Positions 1 to 4,887 of a DNA stretch of 6,907 nucleotides are shown one piece after another. Source of the DNA: an uncultured Candidatus Saccharibacteria bacterium. GTDB taxonomy: Bacteria; Patescibacteriota; Saccharimonadia; Saccharimonadales; Saccharimonadaceae. The notes under the pieces were generated by a model that saw only the letters and a program-made list of their open reading frames with translations, had not been told where the DNA came from and searched no databases. Numbering within the stretch: position 1 is the first letter of the stretch; every line of letters starts with the position of its first letter. The stretch covers positions 1-6,907 of the forward strand of contig CAMHIH010000037.1 of the NCBI GenBank assembly GCA_946185175.1, read 5' to 3'. The position numbers and the translations under genes are program-made.

Positions 1-318
1 AATTTGTTTATAAAGGAATTTACCATTATCACCGATGGTGAGTTTGAGAATGTCGCCCTCGACGAGTTTGGATTTGCTGGCGTAGTTGGCTGGTACTGGA
101 TAATTTTTCCCATCTGGGCCAATCATGATTTGGCCATCAAATACGCCCTCGATAATTTTGCCTTCTGGGCTCTCGGTGACGGTTGTGGCTGGCGCGGTGA
201 TAATATCGCCATCGCCTAACATCGACGTTAGTAATTCTTTAGCTGCGGAAAGATTAGTCTCTGCTTCCGTGAGAAGACTACGTAGTCTTTTTATTTGTTT
301 TTCTGGTAATTCAGACAT
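1..318 (-). CDS. Conserved hypothetical protein of Patescibacteria type (5' part; C-terminus outside window)
   Basis: The frame starts at ATG (318) and stays open for 106 codons to the window edge, so the C-terminus is missing. Residues 1-34 (MSELPEKQIKRLR..., then a Glu/Ala/Leu-rich stretch) look like one amphipathic helix. A Thr/Pro linker follows at about 41-51. Then comes a beta-rich core, EGVFDGQIMIGPDGKNYPVP (57-76), followed by ANYASKSKLVEGDILKLTI (77-95) and FLYKQI (101-106). From memory, this core recurs in small uncharacterised proteins of Saccharibacteria and related groups; its function is unknown to me. The GD-x-L-K-L-T pattern suggests a small beta-barrel, which is inference. 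An AGGA motif about 8 nt upstream supports this start. A second in-frame ATG at 327 would add only three residues (MRG). The gene has its own promoter and is separated from the upstream membrane protein gene by 153 nt. Confidence 0.75.
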   Translation of the reverse strand, partial: MSELPEKQIKRLRSLLTEAETNLSAAKELLTSMLGDGDIITAPATTVTESPEGKIIEGVFDGQIMIGPDGKNYPVPANYASKSKLVEGDILKLTIGDNGKFLYKQI

Positions 319-355
319 ACCTCGCATCCTGCCTGTTTATATATTTATTAATTCT

Positions 356-385
356 ATGATATAAAAAAGACTTCTATATTGTCAA
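356..385 (-). promoter_or_regulatory. Promoter of the small hypothetical gene at 1-318
   Basis: Reading the minus strand, TTGACA (385-380, all six consensus bases) is followed after 18 nt by TATCAT (361-356, five of six). Transcription would start near 349, giving a leader of about 30 nt that contains the AGGA ribosome-binding motif. The flanking region is AT-rich, as expected of a sigma70-type promoter. Confidence 0.7.
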
Positions 386-471
386 TGATAGAAAAAAGAT
401 TTTTTCCACAACTAAAACAGATATATCGTGTAAAATGTTGTATTTTTTACCATTGACATTTTGGCGTGAAT

Positions 472-1668
472 TTAGTGCGTATTGTGTGTAGTAATTTTGC
501 CGGCCATAAAATCTGCGACTCCTATAATCAGGAATATTTCTAGCATTGTAATAAGTGGCCCAAATCCAAATGATGCAAAGAAGGTATCTATTGTCATGGG
601 TGAGATGCGGGATAGCGCGACCATTACTGGCATAGTGGCTATCGTATTATAAATAGTCATAGCAAAACTATATTCAATCCCGCGCTGATTAAGGTAGGAA
701 TAATTGTAGGCGGCAATAAACATAACGGCGAGGAACTGCAACACAAACACTACGTAGCCGTAAACGTCGATGGTTGAGAGTTGAAAAATAACGATTAAGC
801 CGAGTCCGCGTAGCGCCGCGAACGGTATGATGCTAGCAACTTGGAATAAAAGTCGTTGTTCTGGCACGAGTTTGGCGATTTTGTTTATTTTTGTGGTTAA
901 TACGAGCATAGTCACGGTCGCGATGGTGACAATCGACATTAGGATGAGCGCCCAAACTGATATTAGTGCTCGATATGAAATGATTTCGATTAGACAATGT
1001 ACGCCCAATATGCAAATAACCGCGCTAAGCCAGAGTGCAATTTTAGATACGATATCGATTATGGGATCGTGTACCGTTTCGATGCGGGCTTGCTTAACTA
1101 TGCTGCCACCGTCTTTTAGTTCATCGTGCCAGCGTTTGCTATCTTCTGGATCGTAATCCGGCGCAACTTCCGGGTAAATTTCCGACATGTCGACTGTCTG
1201 ATGTTTTGACTGCTTTGGTTCTGATTCTGATTCGGCGACGGTTTCCTTGGTGGGTTTTCTGGGGATGACGGTTTTTTCAACTATGCCATCTTGACTAATG
1301 GAGAACTCGATTTTGTCGTTTTCGTGCTCTTTTTTGGCTTTCTCGCGAGCGATTTCTTGCTGGGCGTGAATTTCACTAATGGCGTGCTCTTTGGCGACCT
1401 GAGCTTTGAGCGCGGGATTGATATCGAAGTTGTGTTTTGTAATCGAACTGGGGGCTTTTGTTTTAGTTTTTGTTTTGGCGTTATTCTTTTGACGTTCGTG
1501 GTGTTGCTTGAGCTTGCGCTCAATGGCTGGCCGGTCGTCATCGTCGTTCGCGACGTAACTTTCCTCGTATTCCTGCATATGCTCGGTTAATTTTTGGTCA
1601 TTAAAAGTATCGAGCTGGTGGTTATCGATGCGTTCAGGCGTAGCGTCTTTTAAGTATTTTTGGCCCAT
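472..1668 (-). CDS. Multipass membrane protein with long charged cytoplasmic N-terminal half (paralogue 2 of a tandem pair)
   Basis: 398 residues, family not recognised. Residues 1-205 are hydrophilic and highly charged: an acidic cluster NDDDD (41-45) followed by PAIER (47-51), a Lys/Thr-rich patch (61-71), an Ala/Lys/Glu helical stretch (86-118), then YPEV (165-168), PED (174-176), W180 and KQARIET (192-198). Residues 208-386 hold about six hydrophobic segments (roughly 209-230, 234-258, 272-297, 301-321, 333-352, 365-386), and a short tail MAGKITTHNTH follows. The long charged N-terminus with no signal peptide suggests that it lies in the cytoplasm. The same motifs occur in the same order in the gene immediately upstream, which ends 26 nt before this start, so the two are probably co-transcribed. 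There is no Shine-Dalgarno sequence. Start choice rests on the MGQKYLKD/MATGRYIQD correspondence and the shared start-site sequence. No enzymatic motif is visible. Confidence 0.85.
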   Translation of the reverse strand: MGQKYLKDATPERIDNHQLDTFNDQKLTEHMQEYEESYVANDDDDRPAIERKLKQHHERQKNNAKTKTKTKAPSSITKHNFDINPALKAQVAKEHAISEIHAQQEIAREKAKKEHENDKIEFSISQDGIVEKTVIPRKPTKETVAESESEPKQSKHQTVDMSEIYPEVAPDYDPEDSKRWHDELKDGGSIVKQARIETVHDPIIDIVSKIALWLSAVICILGVHCLIEIISYRALISVWALILMSIVTIATVTMLVLTTKINKIAKLVPEQRLLFQVASIIPFAALRGLGLIVIFQLSTIDVYGYVVFVLQFLAVMFIAAYNYSYLNQRGIEYSFAMTIYNTIATMPVMVALSRISPMTIDTFFASFGFGPLITMLEIFLIIGVADFMAGKITTHNTH

Positions 1669-1683
1669 ACTGCTTATATTTTA
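1665..1683 (-). promoter_or_regulatory. Shared start-site element before the 472-1668 gene (-10-like TAAAAT, no SD)
   Basis: The minus strand reads TAAAATATAAGCAGTATGG from 1683 to 1665, with the start ATG at 1668-1666. The same 19 nt precede and include the start of the paralogue at 2783. TAAAAT matches the -10 consensus at five of six positions and ends 9 nt before ATG. TATAAG overlaps it and ends 4 nt before ATG. Transcription from either would begin within a few bases of the start codon. No purine-rich ribosome-binding site is present. I infer a leaderless or near-leaderless start. Confidence 0.45.
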
Positions 1684-1686
1684 TAT

Positions 1687-1700
1687 CATTAATATTAATG
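1687..1700. repeat. 14-bp perfect palindrome at the junction of the two membrane protein genes
   Basis: CATTAATATTAATG is identical to its own reverse complement. It covers the last His codon and the TAA stop of the upstream paralogue and part of the 26-nt spacer before the next gene, just upstream of the -10-like TAAAAT. It could be an operator or a chance result of AT-rich sequence. The hairpin would be pure A-U apart from the terminal pair and is not followed by a T-tract, so it is not a terminator. Confidence 0.35.
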
Positions 1701-2783
1701 TGTTTTAAGCTCTCTGTTGGATAGTTTCCCGGCCATCATATCTGGCACGAAAATAAGTAAGGCTAGTTTAAAAATTAGGAAGTATACACTCATGAGTATC
1801 ATTGGGCCGGCTGAATTTACGCCACTAGAAGATATTAGAAGCGCCGGCGCTGTGAATATAAGAGTATATACCGTCATTTTGATGTCATAATGAATGCCAT
1901 ATTTATTGAGATATTCGTAGTATTTTGCCGATACCATTAGCATAGCAATAAACTGGATACTCATACTTAGGATGCCGACGATGTCGAAAAACATGATTTT
2001 GCCGACTAGAATAATCGCTAAATATCTGATGAAAATTCCGGGGATAATACTCACTAAATAGAGTTTATCGCGTTGACTTGTCTGGATGTCTCTAATCTTG
2101 CGGCCGATGGTCGATTTATGAATAATTACGATGTCTGCAAATAACAGGATTATTGTTGCGGCGTATGCAATATAGGCAAGAATATTTGGAAGTGGCAATA
2201 GATGAATCGCACATCCGGCCGCTAAGATCAATAGGCTAATAAGCTGTATGATGCCGGCTTGCTTTATCGCTTCGTTTAAAGTCTTGTCTTCTATGGTTTC
2301 GATGCGGGCTTGTTTGGGGAGTGGGTTCTTTTTGCTGATTTGTTGACGCCAGTATTTTTCGTCTTCAGGATTAAAGCCTGGCTTAACTTCAGGGTAAAGC
2401 GGCTCATCGGCTTCGCTGGTTTGATGAACTTCGGAGTGTCGTAGATTGGCTTTTGCTATTTTTTGTTGATATTTCTCAGTTTCTGCGCGCTTCTTGCTGT
2501 CCTTTTGATGTTCTGCGTTTTCTTTGGCAATTTGAGCTTCTAGCTCGGGGTCAGTTTTAAATTTAATGCGATGTGTCGATTGGCCTGGATTAACTGATTT
2601 TATCTCGACGCGCCGCTCGATTGCTGGCGTCATTTCGTCGTCGTCGCCGTCATACATTTTCTGGCTATTTCGCATAGAATCCGTGATATGCTCTTCTAGT
2701 CTTTCGTCTTCGCGGATTTGAGTTGCCGTTTTGTGTTCTTTTTGGGAATCTGGTTCATCTTGAATATATCGTCCGGTGGCCAT
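1695..2783 (-). CDS. Multipass membrane protein with long charged cytoplasmic N-terminal half (paralogue 1 of a tandem pair)
   Basis: 362 residues, family not recognised. The hydrophilic region 1-172 carries YIQD (6-9), DGDDDE (45-50), PAIER (53-57), LEAQIAKENA (81-90), a Lys/Glu/Gln helical stretch (91-113), YPEV (130-133), PED (139-141), W145 and KQARIET (157-163). Residues 175-347 hold about six hydrophobic segments (roughly 176-196, 199-221, 241-261, 265-285, 302-318, 327-346), ending in DMMAGKLSNRELKTH. Order and spacing of motifs match the following gene: in both, YPEV begins exactly 28 residues before QARIET, and 17 of the 34 residues from YPEV through QARIET are identical without gaps. 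The genes are tandem duplicates that have diverged strongly elsewhere. The gene lies downstream of the ribosomal stalk operon but is cut off from it by two terminators, so it probably has its own promoter. There is no SD sequence before the start. Confidence 0.85.
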   Translation of the reverse strand: MATGRYIQDEPDSQKEHKTATQIREDERLEEHITDSMRNSQKMYDGDDDEMTPAIERRVEIKSVNPGQSTHRIKFKTDPELEAQIAKENAEHQKDSKKRAETEKYQQKIAKANLRHSEVHQTSEADEPLYPEVKPGFNPEDEKYWRQQISKKNPLPKQARIETIEDKTLNEAIKQAGIIQLISLLILAAGCAIHLLPLPNILAYIAYAATIILLFADIVIIHKSTIGRKIRDIQTSQRDKLYLVSIIPGIFIRYLAIILVGKIMFFDIVGILSMSIQFIAMLMVSAKYYEYLNKYGIHYDIKMTVYTLIFTAPALLISSSGVNSAGPMILMSVYFLIFKLALLIFVPDMMAGKLSNRELKTH

Positions 2784-2798
2784 ACTGCTTATATTTTA
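2780..2798 (-). promoter_or_regulatory. Shared start-site element before the 1695-2783 gene (-10-like TAAAAT, no SD)
   Basis: This is the same 19-nt sequence as at 1665-1683, TAAAATATAAGCAGTATGG, ending in the start codon (2783-2781) plus one G. It lies only 4 nt past the T-tract of the preceding terminator. I found no good -35 hexamer at the expected distance, because that position falls inside the terminator hairpin. It could be a -10-driven promoter or a translation start signal. Confidence 0.45.
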
Positions 2799-2802
2799 CA
2801 AC

Positions 2803-2828
2803 AAAAAGCGACCCCGGATTGGAGTCGC
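2803..2828 (-). terminator. Rho-independent terminator, second after rplL
   Basis: The minus strand has GCGACTCC (2828-2821), loop AATCC, then GGGGTCGC (2815-2808): an 8-bp stem with one U-G pair. TTTTT (2807-2803) follows directly. It points the same way as rplJ-rplL and backs up the terminator at 2893-2917. It lies between that operon and the membrane protein gene starting at 2783, isolating the two units. Confidence 0.88.
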
Positions 2829-2892
2829 TCATTTGTAAACATTCTGACTAAAAATTTTTGACACGTTTGTCAATGTAGCTCATGGTTAGCAC

Positions 2893-2917
2893 AAAAAACG
2901 ACCCCTGTGAGAGGTCG
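2893..2917 (-). terminator. Rho-independent terminator of the rplJ-rplL operon
   Basis: The minus strand has CGACCTC (2917-2911), loop TCACA, then GGGGTCG (2905-2899): a 7-bp stem with one U-G pair. TTTTTT (2898-2893) follows directly. It lies 34 nt after the rplL stop codon and is a strong candidate for the main end of the stalk operon transcript. Confidence 0.9.
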
Positions 2918-2951
2918 AATTTTGTAACAATCTGACTAAAGTTTATTCTAC

Positions 2952-3332
2952 TTAGGCGAGTTCGACAGTTGCGCCGGCTTCTTCGAGAGCTTTCTTCATA
3001 GCTTCGGCTTCGTCCTTAGCAACTTTCTCTTTTACGGTAGCTGGAGCGCCATCAACGAGGGCTTTAGCTTCACCGAGACCAAGACCAGTAGCTTCCTTAA
3101 CGGCCTTGATAACTGCAATCTTTTGAGCGCCAGCGTCTTTAAGAACGACGTTGTATTCACTCTTTTCTTCAGCGGCAGCGCCACCATCGGCAGCAGGACC
3201 AGCAGCTACAGCTACAGCGGCAGCAGCAGGCTCGATGCCATATTCATCCTTAAGGATAGTTTTGAGCTCGTTAACTTCGAGGACGGTGAGCTTAACCAAT
3301 TCCTCTGCGATTTTCTTTACATCAGCAGCCAT
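2952..3332 (-). CDS. rplL: 50S ribosomal protein bL12 (L7/L12)
   Basis: 126 residues, the usual full length. It forms the dimeric ribosomal stalk that recruits and stimulates the translational GTPases EF-Tu, EF-G, IF2 and RF3. Residues 1-34 are the N-terminal dimerisation helices (VKKIAEELVKLTVLEVNELK). Residues 35-55 are the flexible Ala/Gly/Pro hinge. Residues 58-126 are the factor-binding C-terminal domain, with the family signature KIAVIKAVKEATGLGLGEAK (71-90), ALVDGAP (91-97) and the closing EEAGATVELA. A strong SD (AAAGGAGT) lies 5-6 nt before ATG. The gene follows rplJ with a 57-nt gap and is terminated by two hairpins just downstream. Nothing appears missing or altered. Confidence 0.98.
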   Translation of the reverse strand: MAADVKKIAEELVKLTVLEVNELKTILKDEYGIEPAAAAVAVAAGPAADGGAAAEEKSEYNVVLKDAGAQKIAVIKAVKEATGLGLGEAKALVDGAPATVKEKVAKDEAEAMKKALEEAGATVELA

Positions 3333-3366
3333 GTTAGACTCCTTTATATTTAAAAGTTAATAGTTT

Positions 3367-3381
3367 GCCACGCTGAGTGGC
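3367..3381 (-). other. Small hairpin in the rplJ-rplL intergenic spacer
   Basis: The minus-strand RNA can pair GCCAC (3381-3377) with GTGGC (3371-3367) around the loop TCAGC. It is placed between the rplJ stop and the rplL SD. No T-tract follows. It could be a stability or processing element related to the higher L12 demand (several copies per L10), but this is inference from position only. Confidence 0.4.
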
Positions 3382-3389
3382 GAATAAAA

Positions 3390-3914
3390 TTAATTGGTTG
3401 CTTTGTCGGCAATACCGTCAAGCAAAGCGTGCAAATTGCCAGAAAGGCCATTTGTAATGTCGTTGACTGGGCTGAGGAGCATGTCCACAACTTGGCCAAT
3501 GAGTTGTTCTTTGCTTGGAAGATCGGCGAGAGCCTTAACTTCGGCTTCGCTAAGAACGGAACCATCGCCGCTGAATGCGCCCTTAAGTTCGAGTGCATTG
3601 TGATCTTTGGCGAACTTGTTCAAGACCTGAGCTGGAGCAACTTCGTCGTCGTTTGAAACGGCGTAAAGAAGTTGGCCTTCGAGTGCGCTGGTGTCGGTGT
3701 TTTTGTATACAGCGACTTCGCCCATCGCGACACGAACGAGGCGGTTCTTGACGATCTTAATTTTGACATTGTTTTCGCGAGCGGCTTTGCGAAGTTCTTG
3801 CATTTCCGCGACCGTGAGGCCTTGGTATTTTGCAAAAACAGTCATCTTAGCGTCGCTGAGAAGCTCGTTTAAGTCGGCAACCAATTGTTGTTTCTTATCT
3901 TTGCTAATTGCCAT
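3390..3914 (-). CDS. rplJ: 50S ribosomal protein uL10
   Basis: 174 residues, normal length for bacterial L10. It anchors L7/L12 dimers to the 23S rRNA GTPase-associated region. Visible family motifs are the N-terminal helix (SKDKKQQLVADL), the hallmark YQGLTVAEMQELRKAAR (30-46), KIVKNRL (53-59), and LADLPSKEQLIGQVV (129-143). The helical C-terminus (about 146-172, LSPVNDITNGLSGNLHALLDG) is the part that binds L12 dimers. The start has an AAAGGAGA SD about 9 nt upstream. It is the first gene of the two-gene stalk operon. In many bacteria the operon includes or adjoins rplK-rplA and rpoBC; here the neighbours are membrane proteins and rlmH. The 5' leader carries the L10 autoregulatory RNA, so excess L10-L12 complex probably represses expression. 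Confidence 0.98.
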   Translation of the reverse strand: MAISKDKKQQLVADLNELLSDAKMTVFAKYQGLTVAEMQELRKAARENNVKIKIVKNRLVRVAMGEVAVYKNTDTSALEGQLLYAVSNDDEVAPAQVLNKFAKDHNALELKGAFSGDGSVLSEAEVKALADLPSKEQLIGQVVDMLLSPVNDITNGLSGNLHALLDGIADKATN

Positions 3915-3954
3915 AGATAGGAATCTCCTTTTGGTGTTAAATAGCCAGAATGTT

Positions 3955-3978
3955 AAAATCTAGGCTCGATTGAGCTAG
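3955..3978 (-). other. Hairpin at the end of the L10 leader, possible weak attenuator
   Basis: The minus-strand RNA has CTAGCTC, loop AATC, then GAG-C-CTAG: about 7 bp with one bulged C (3978-3960). ATTTTAA (3959-3953) follows. It sits between the L10-binding leader and the rplJ SD, where transcription attenuators of L10 leaders can lie. The stem is weak and the T-run is only four long, so a terminating function is uncertain. Confidence 0.35.
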
Positions 3979-3983
3979 AAAAC

Positions 3984-4061
3984 GTCACCAATTTACAAGA
4001 AATATTTTCCTCGGCGGCATGATTAAGTATTCGGATGAACACCGCCGCTGTCTTTGGTAAC
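3984..4061 (-). ncRNA. L10 leader (ribosomal protein L10/L12 autoregulatory mRNA element)
   Basis: The minus-strand RNA begins right after the predicted transcription start. Closing stem GTTACCAA (4061-4054) pairs with TTGGTGAC (3991-3984), 8 bp with one wobble. It is followed by AAGACAG, then CGGCGG (4047-4042) pairing with CCGCCG (4017-4012), then GAGG. The combination ACCAAAGACAG...TGCCGCCGAGG matches what I know of the L10 leader family, which copies the kink-turn L10-binding site of 23S rRNA. The L10(L12) complex binds it and represses the operon. Position directly before rplJ supports the call. Confidence 0.85.
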
Positions 4062-4068
4062 TGCGAGT

Positions 4069-4097
4069 ATTATACTTTATTTTGACGACTTTTTCAA
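4069..4097 (-). promoter_or_regulatory. rplJ-rplL promoter
   Basis: The minus strand has TTGAAA (4097-4092), a 17-nt spacer and a perfect TATAAT (4074-4069). Transcription is expected near 4062, which is also where the L10 leader stem begins. Its -35 lies inside the spacer of the divergent rlmH promoter, so the two promoters interlock. Confidence 0.88.
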
Positions 4098-4111
4098 GAG
4101 CTTGTTAAAAT
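4082..4111 (+). promoter_or_regulatory. rlmH promoter, likely leaderless
   Basis: TTGACG (4082-4087) is followed after 18 nt by TAAAAT (4106-4111). The ATG of rlmH is only 6 nt after TAAAAT, so transcription should start at or within a base or two of the start codon. There is no SD sequence. The element overlaps the rplJ promoter on the opposite strand across 4082-4097. Confidence 0.65.
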
Positions 4112-4117
4112 AAGTGC

Positions 4118-4546
4118 ATGATTAAGATTATCGCGGGCGGCAAAAAGAACAAGGATTGGCTAAGCGAGGCGTGTAAAGAGTACGAAAAACGCCTACGCAA
4201 GCCTTACGATCTGGAATGGCAATTTGTTGAAGAGTCGGAACTTGATAATAAAGTTCTAGCGCTCGATCGAAATAATTTCGTGATTCTACTTGATGAGCGT
4301 GGGCAGATTTTAAGTTCGCCTGAGCTGGCACAGAAGATTGATCAGAATTTAGCGAATGGTAAAAATATCGTATTTGTATTGGGTGGCGCATTTGGTCATT
4401 TTTCGCCTGAAATGCAGTTACGGGCAGATTTCGTTTGGAGTTTTTCGAAACTGGTGTTTCCGCATCAGATATGTCGCTTGATTTTGACTGAGCAGATTTA
4501 TCGGACGCAAGAAATTAATCTTGGCCATCCGTATCATCACGCATAA
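4118..4546 (+). CDS. rlmH: Ribosomal RNA large subunit methyltransferase H (23S rRNA m3-pseudouridine1915)
   Basis: 142 residues, a little shorter than the usual 155-160. RlmH is a SPOUT-family homodimer that uses S-adenosylmethionine to methylate N3 of pseudouridine 1915 in helix 69 of 23S rRNA, acting late on the assembled ribosome. The sequence shows the family start MIKIIAGGKK, the LDERG motif (58-62) followed by SSPELA, the cofactor-loop motif VLGGAFG (87-93), and the C-terminal knot FPHQICRLILTEQIYR (114-129) ending in GHPYHHA (136-142). The last His residues are characteristic of the family C-terminus, so the protein is complete. The family start motif fixes ATG at 4118, even though no SD precedes it; the promoter -10 ends 6 nt upstream. 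It is divergent from rplJ and convergent with the small gene at 4603-4887, whose T-tract overlaps its stop codon. Confidence 0.96.
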   Translation: MIKIIAGGKKNKDWLSEACKEYEKRLRKPYDLEWQFVEESELDNKVLALDRNNFVILLDERGQILSSPELAQKIDQNLANGKNIVFVLGGAFGHFSPEMQLRADFVWSFSKLVFPHQICRLILTEQIYRTQEINLGHPYHHA

Positions 4547-4583
4547 AAAAGGGGCGTCGCCCCACCGAAGTGGTTTGACGCCC
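4545..4583 (-). terminator. Rho-independent terminator with UUCG loop for the small gene at 4603-4887
   Basis: The minus strand has GGGCGTC (4583-4577), AAA, CCAC, TTCG, GTGG, GGC, GACGCCC (4558-4552), one C, then TTTTTT (4550-4545). This is a 7-bp GC-rich outer stem, a small internal loop, and a 4-bp inner stem closed by a stable UUCG tetraloop. The T-tract reaches into the TAA stop of rlmH on the other strand. In the plus direction the hairpin lacks a T-tract, so it serves the minus strand. Confidence 0.9.
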
Positions 4584-4602
4584 GGAGAATGATGGGCGGA
4601 TC

Positions 4603-4887
4603 TTAACTGAATAGCAGTTCGCGCAGGTGGTTAGCCGCGTCAGTGATTTCTGCCGTCTTCAGCGGACAAACGTCAATTTCCTGCAGAAGATGCTCGCCGT
4701 GAGCACGTACGCCGTCGGCGCCGCTATGGACAACCGCGTCGCGCGCATCGCGCAGTGCGAACCTTACATTGAAGGTTAGACGGCTCTGGATCTCCTCCAG
4801 TGCGTCGGCGAGACGTTCGAATGCCTGCTCCAGCTTCTTGTCCTTCTCCATCTTGTAGCCATGAGCTACGCACGTCATGTTTATCAT
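4603..4887 (-). CDS. Small protein of unknown function (94 aa), compositionally unlike its neighbours
   Basis: Not recognised. The protein begins MINMTCVAHGYKMEKDKK and is then mostly helical and charged: KLEQAFERLADALEEIQSRL (about 18-37), RFALRDARDAVVH (42-54), GVRAHGEHLLQEID (59-72), then AEITDAANHLRELLFS to the end. There is no signal peptide, no membrane segment and no obvious catalytic motif. The AGGAG motif 7 nt before ATG 4887 decides the start; the frame runs open to 5070, but that extension would overlap the CotH gene and lie upstream of the promoter. All five Lys codons are AAG and Leu is mostly CTG, and the gene is visibly more GC-rich than both neighbours, whose codons are AT-leaning. 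It has its own promoter, structured leader and terminator. I infer acquired DNA or a highly expressed gene; the data do not separate these. Confidence 0.75.
   Translation of the reverse strand: MINMTCVAHGYKMEKDKKLEQAFERLADALEEIQSRLTFNVRFALRDARDAVVHSGADGVRAHGEHLLQEIDVCPLKTAEITDAANHLRELLFS

Larger units (their letters stand above)
2801..2940. repeat. Imperfect direct repeat of a ~50-bp terminator module
   Basis: Copies lie at about 2801-2852 and 2891-2940. On the minus strand each copy begins TTTAGTCAGA, continues with T-G-T-T and ACAAA a few bases later, and ends with a GGGGTCG hairpin arm, a T-tract and TTTTTGT. The match extends about 20 nt upstream of each hairpin, further than terminator function alone requires. 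The 38 nt between the copies contain a short inverted repeat, TTGACA-CGTT-TGTCAA (2858-2873). Confidence 0.75.

Noticed and set aside
4..219. Plus-strand reading frame at the left edge
   Set aside because: It is antisense to the minus-strand gene at 1-318, which has a promoter, an SD-like motif and a recognisable conserved core.
391..406. AT-only hairpin as terminator for the membrane protein genes
   Set aside because: The stem GAAAAAA/TTTTTTC has a 2-nt loop and almost no GC, so it is probably just AT-rich sequence upstream of a promoter.
453..458. TTGACA on the plus strand as a promoter -35
   Set aside because: No acceptable -10 lies 16-18 nt downstream and it would point into the 3' end of an opposing gene.
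827..1590. Plus-strand and alternative minus-strand reading frames inside 472-1668 (for example 827-1156, 833-1015, 1281-1541, 1291-1590)
   Set aside because: They are antisense or out of frame to a gene with clear paralogue support, and their translations are low-complexity without family motifs.
2858..2873. TTGACA-CGTT-TGTCAA between the two terminators as a promoter
   Set aside because: Neither strand has a good -10 at the right distance; the best plus-strand candidate is CATGGT, which would only make antisense RNA to rplL.
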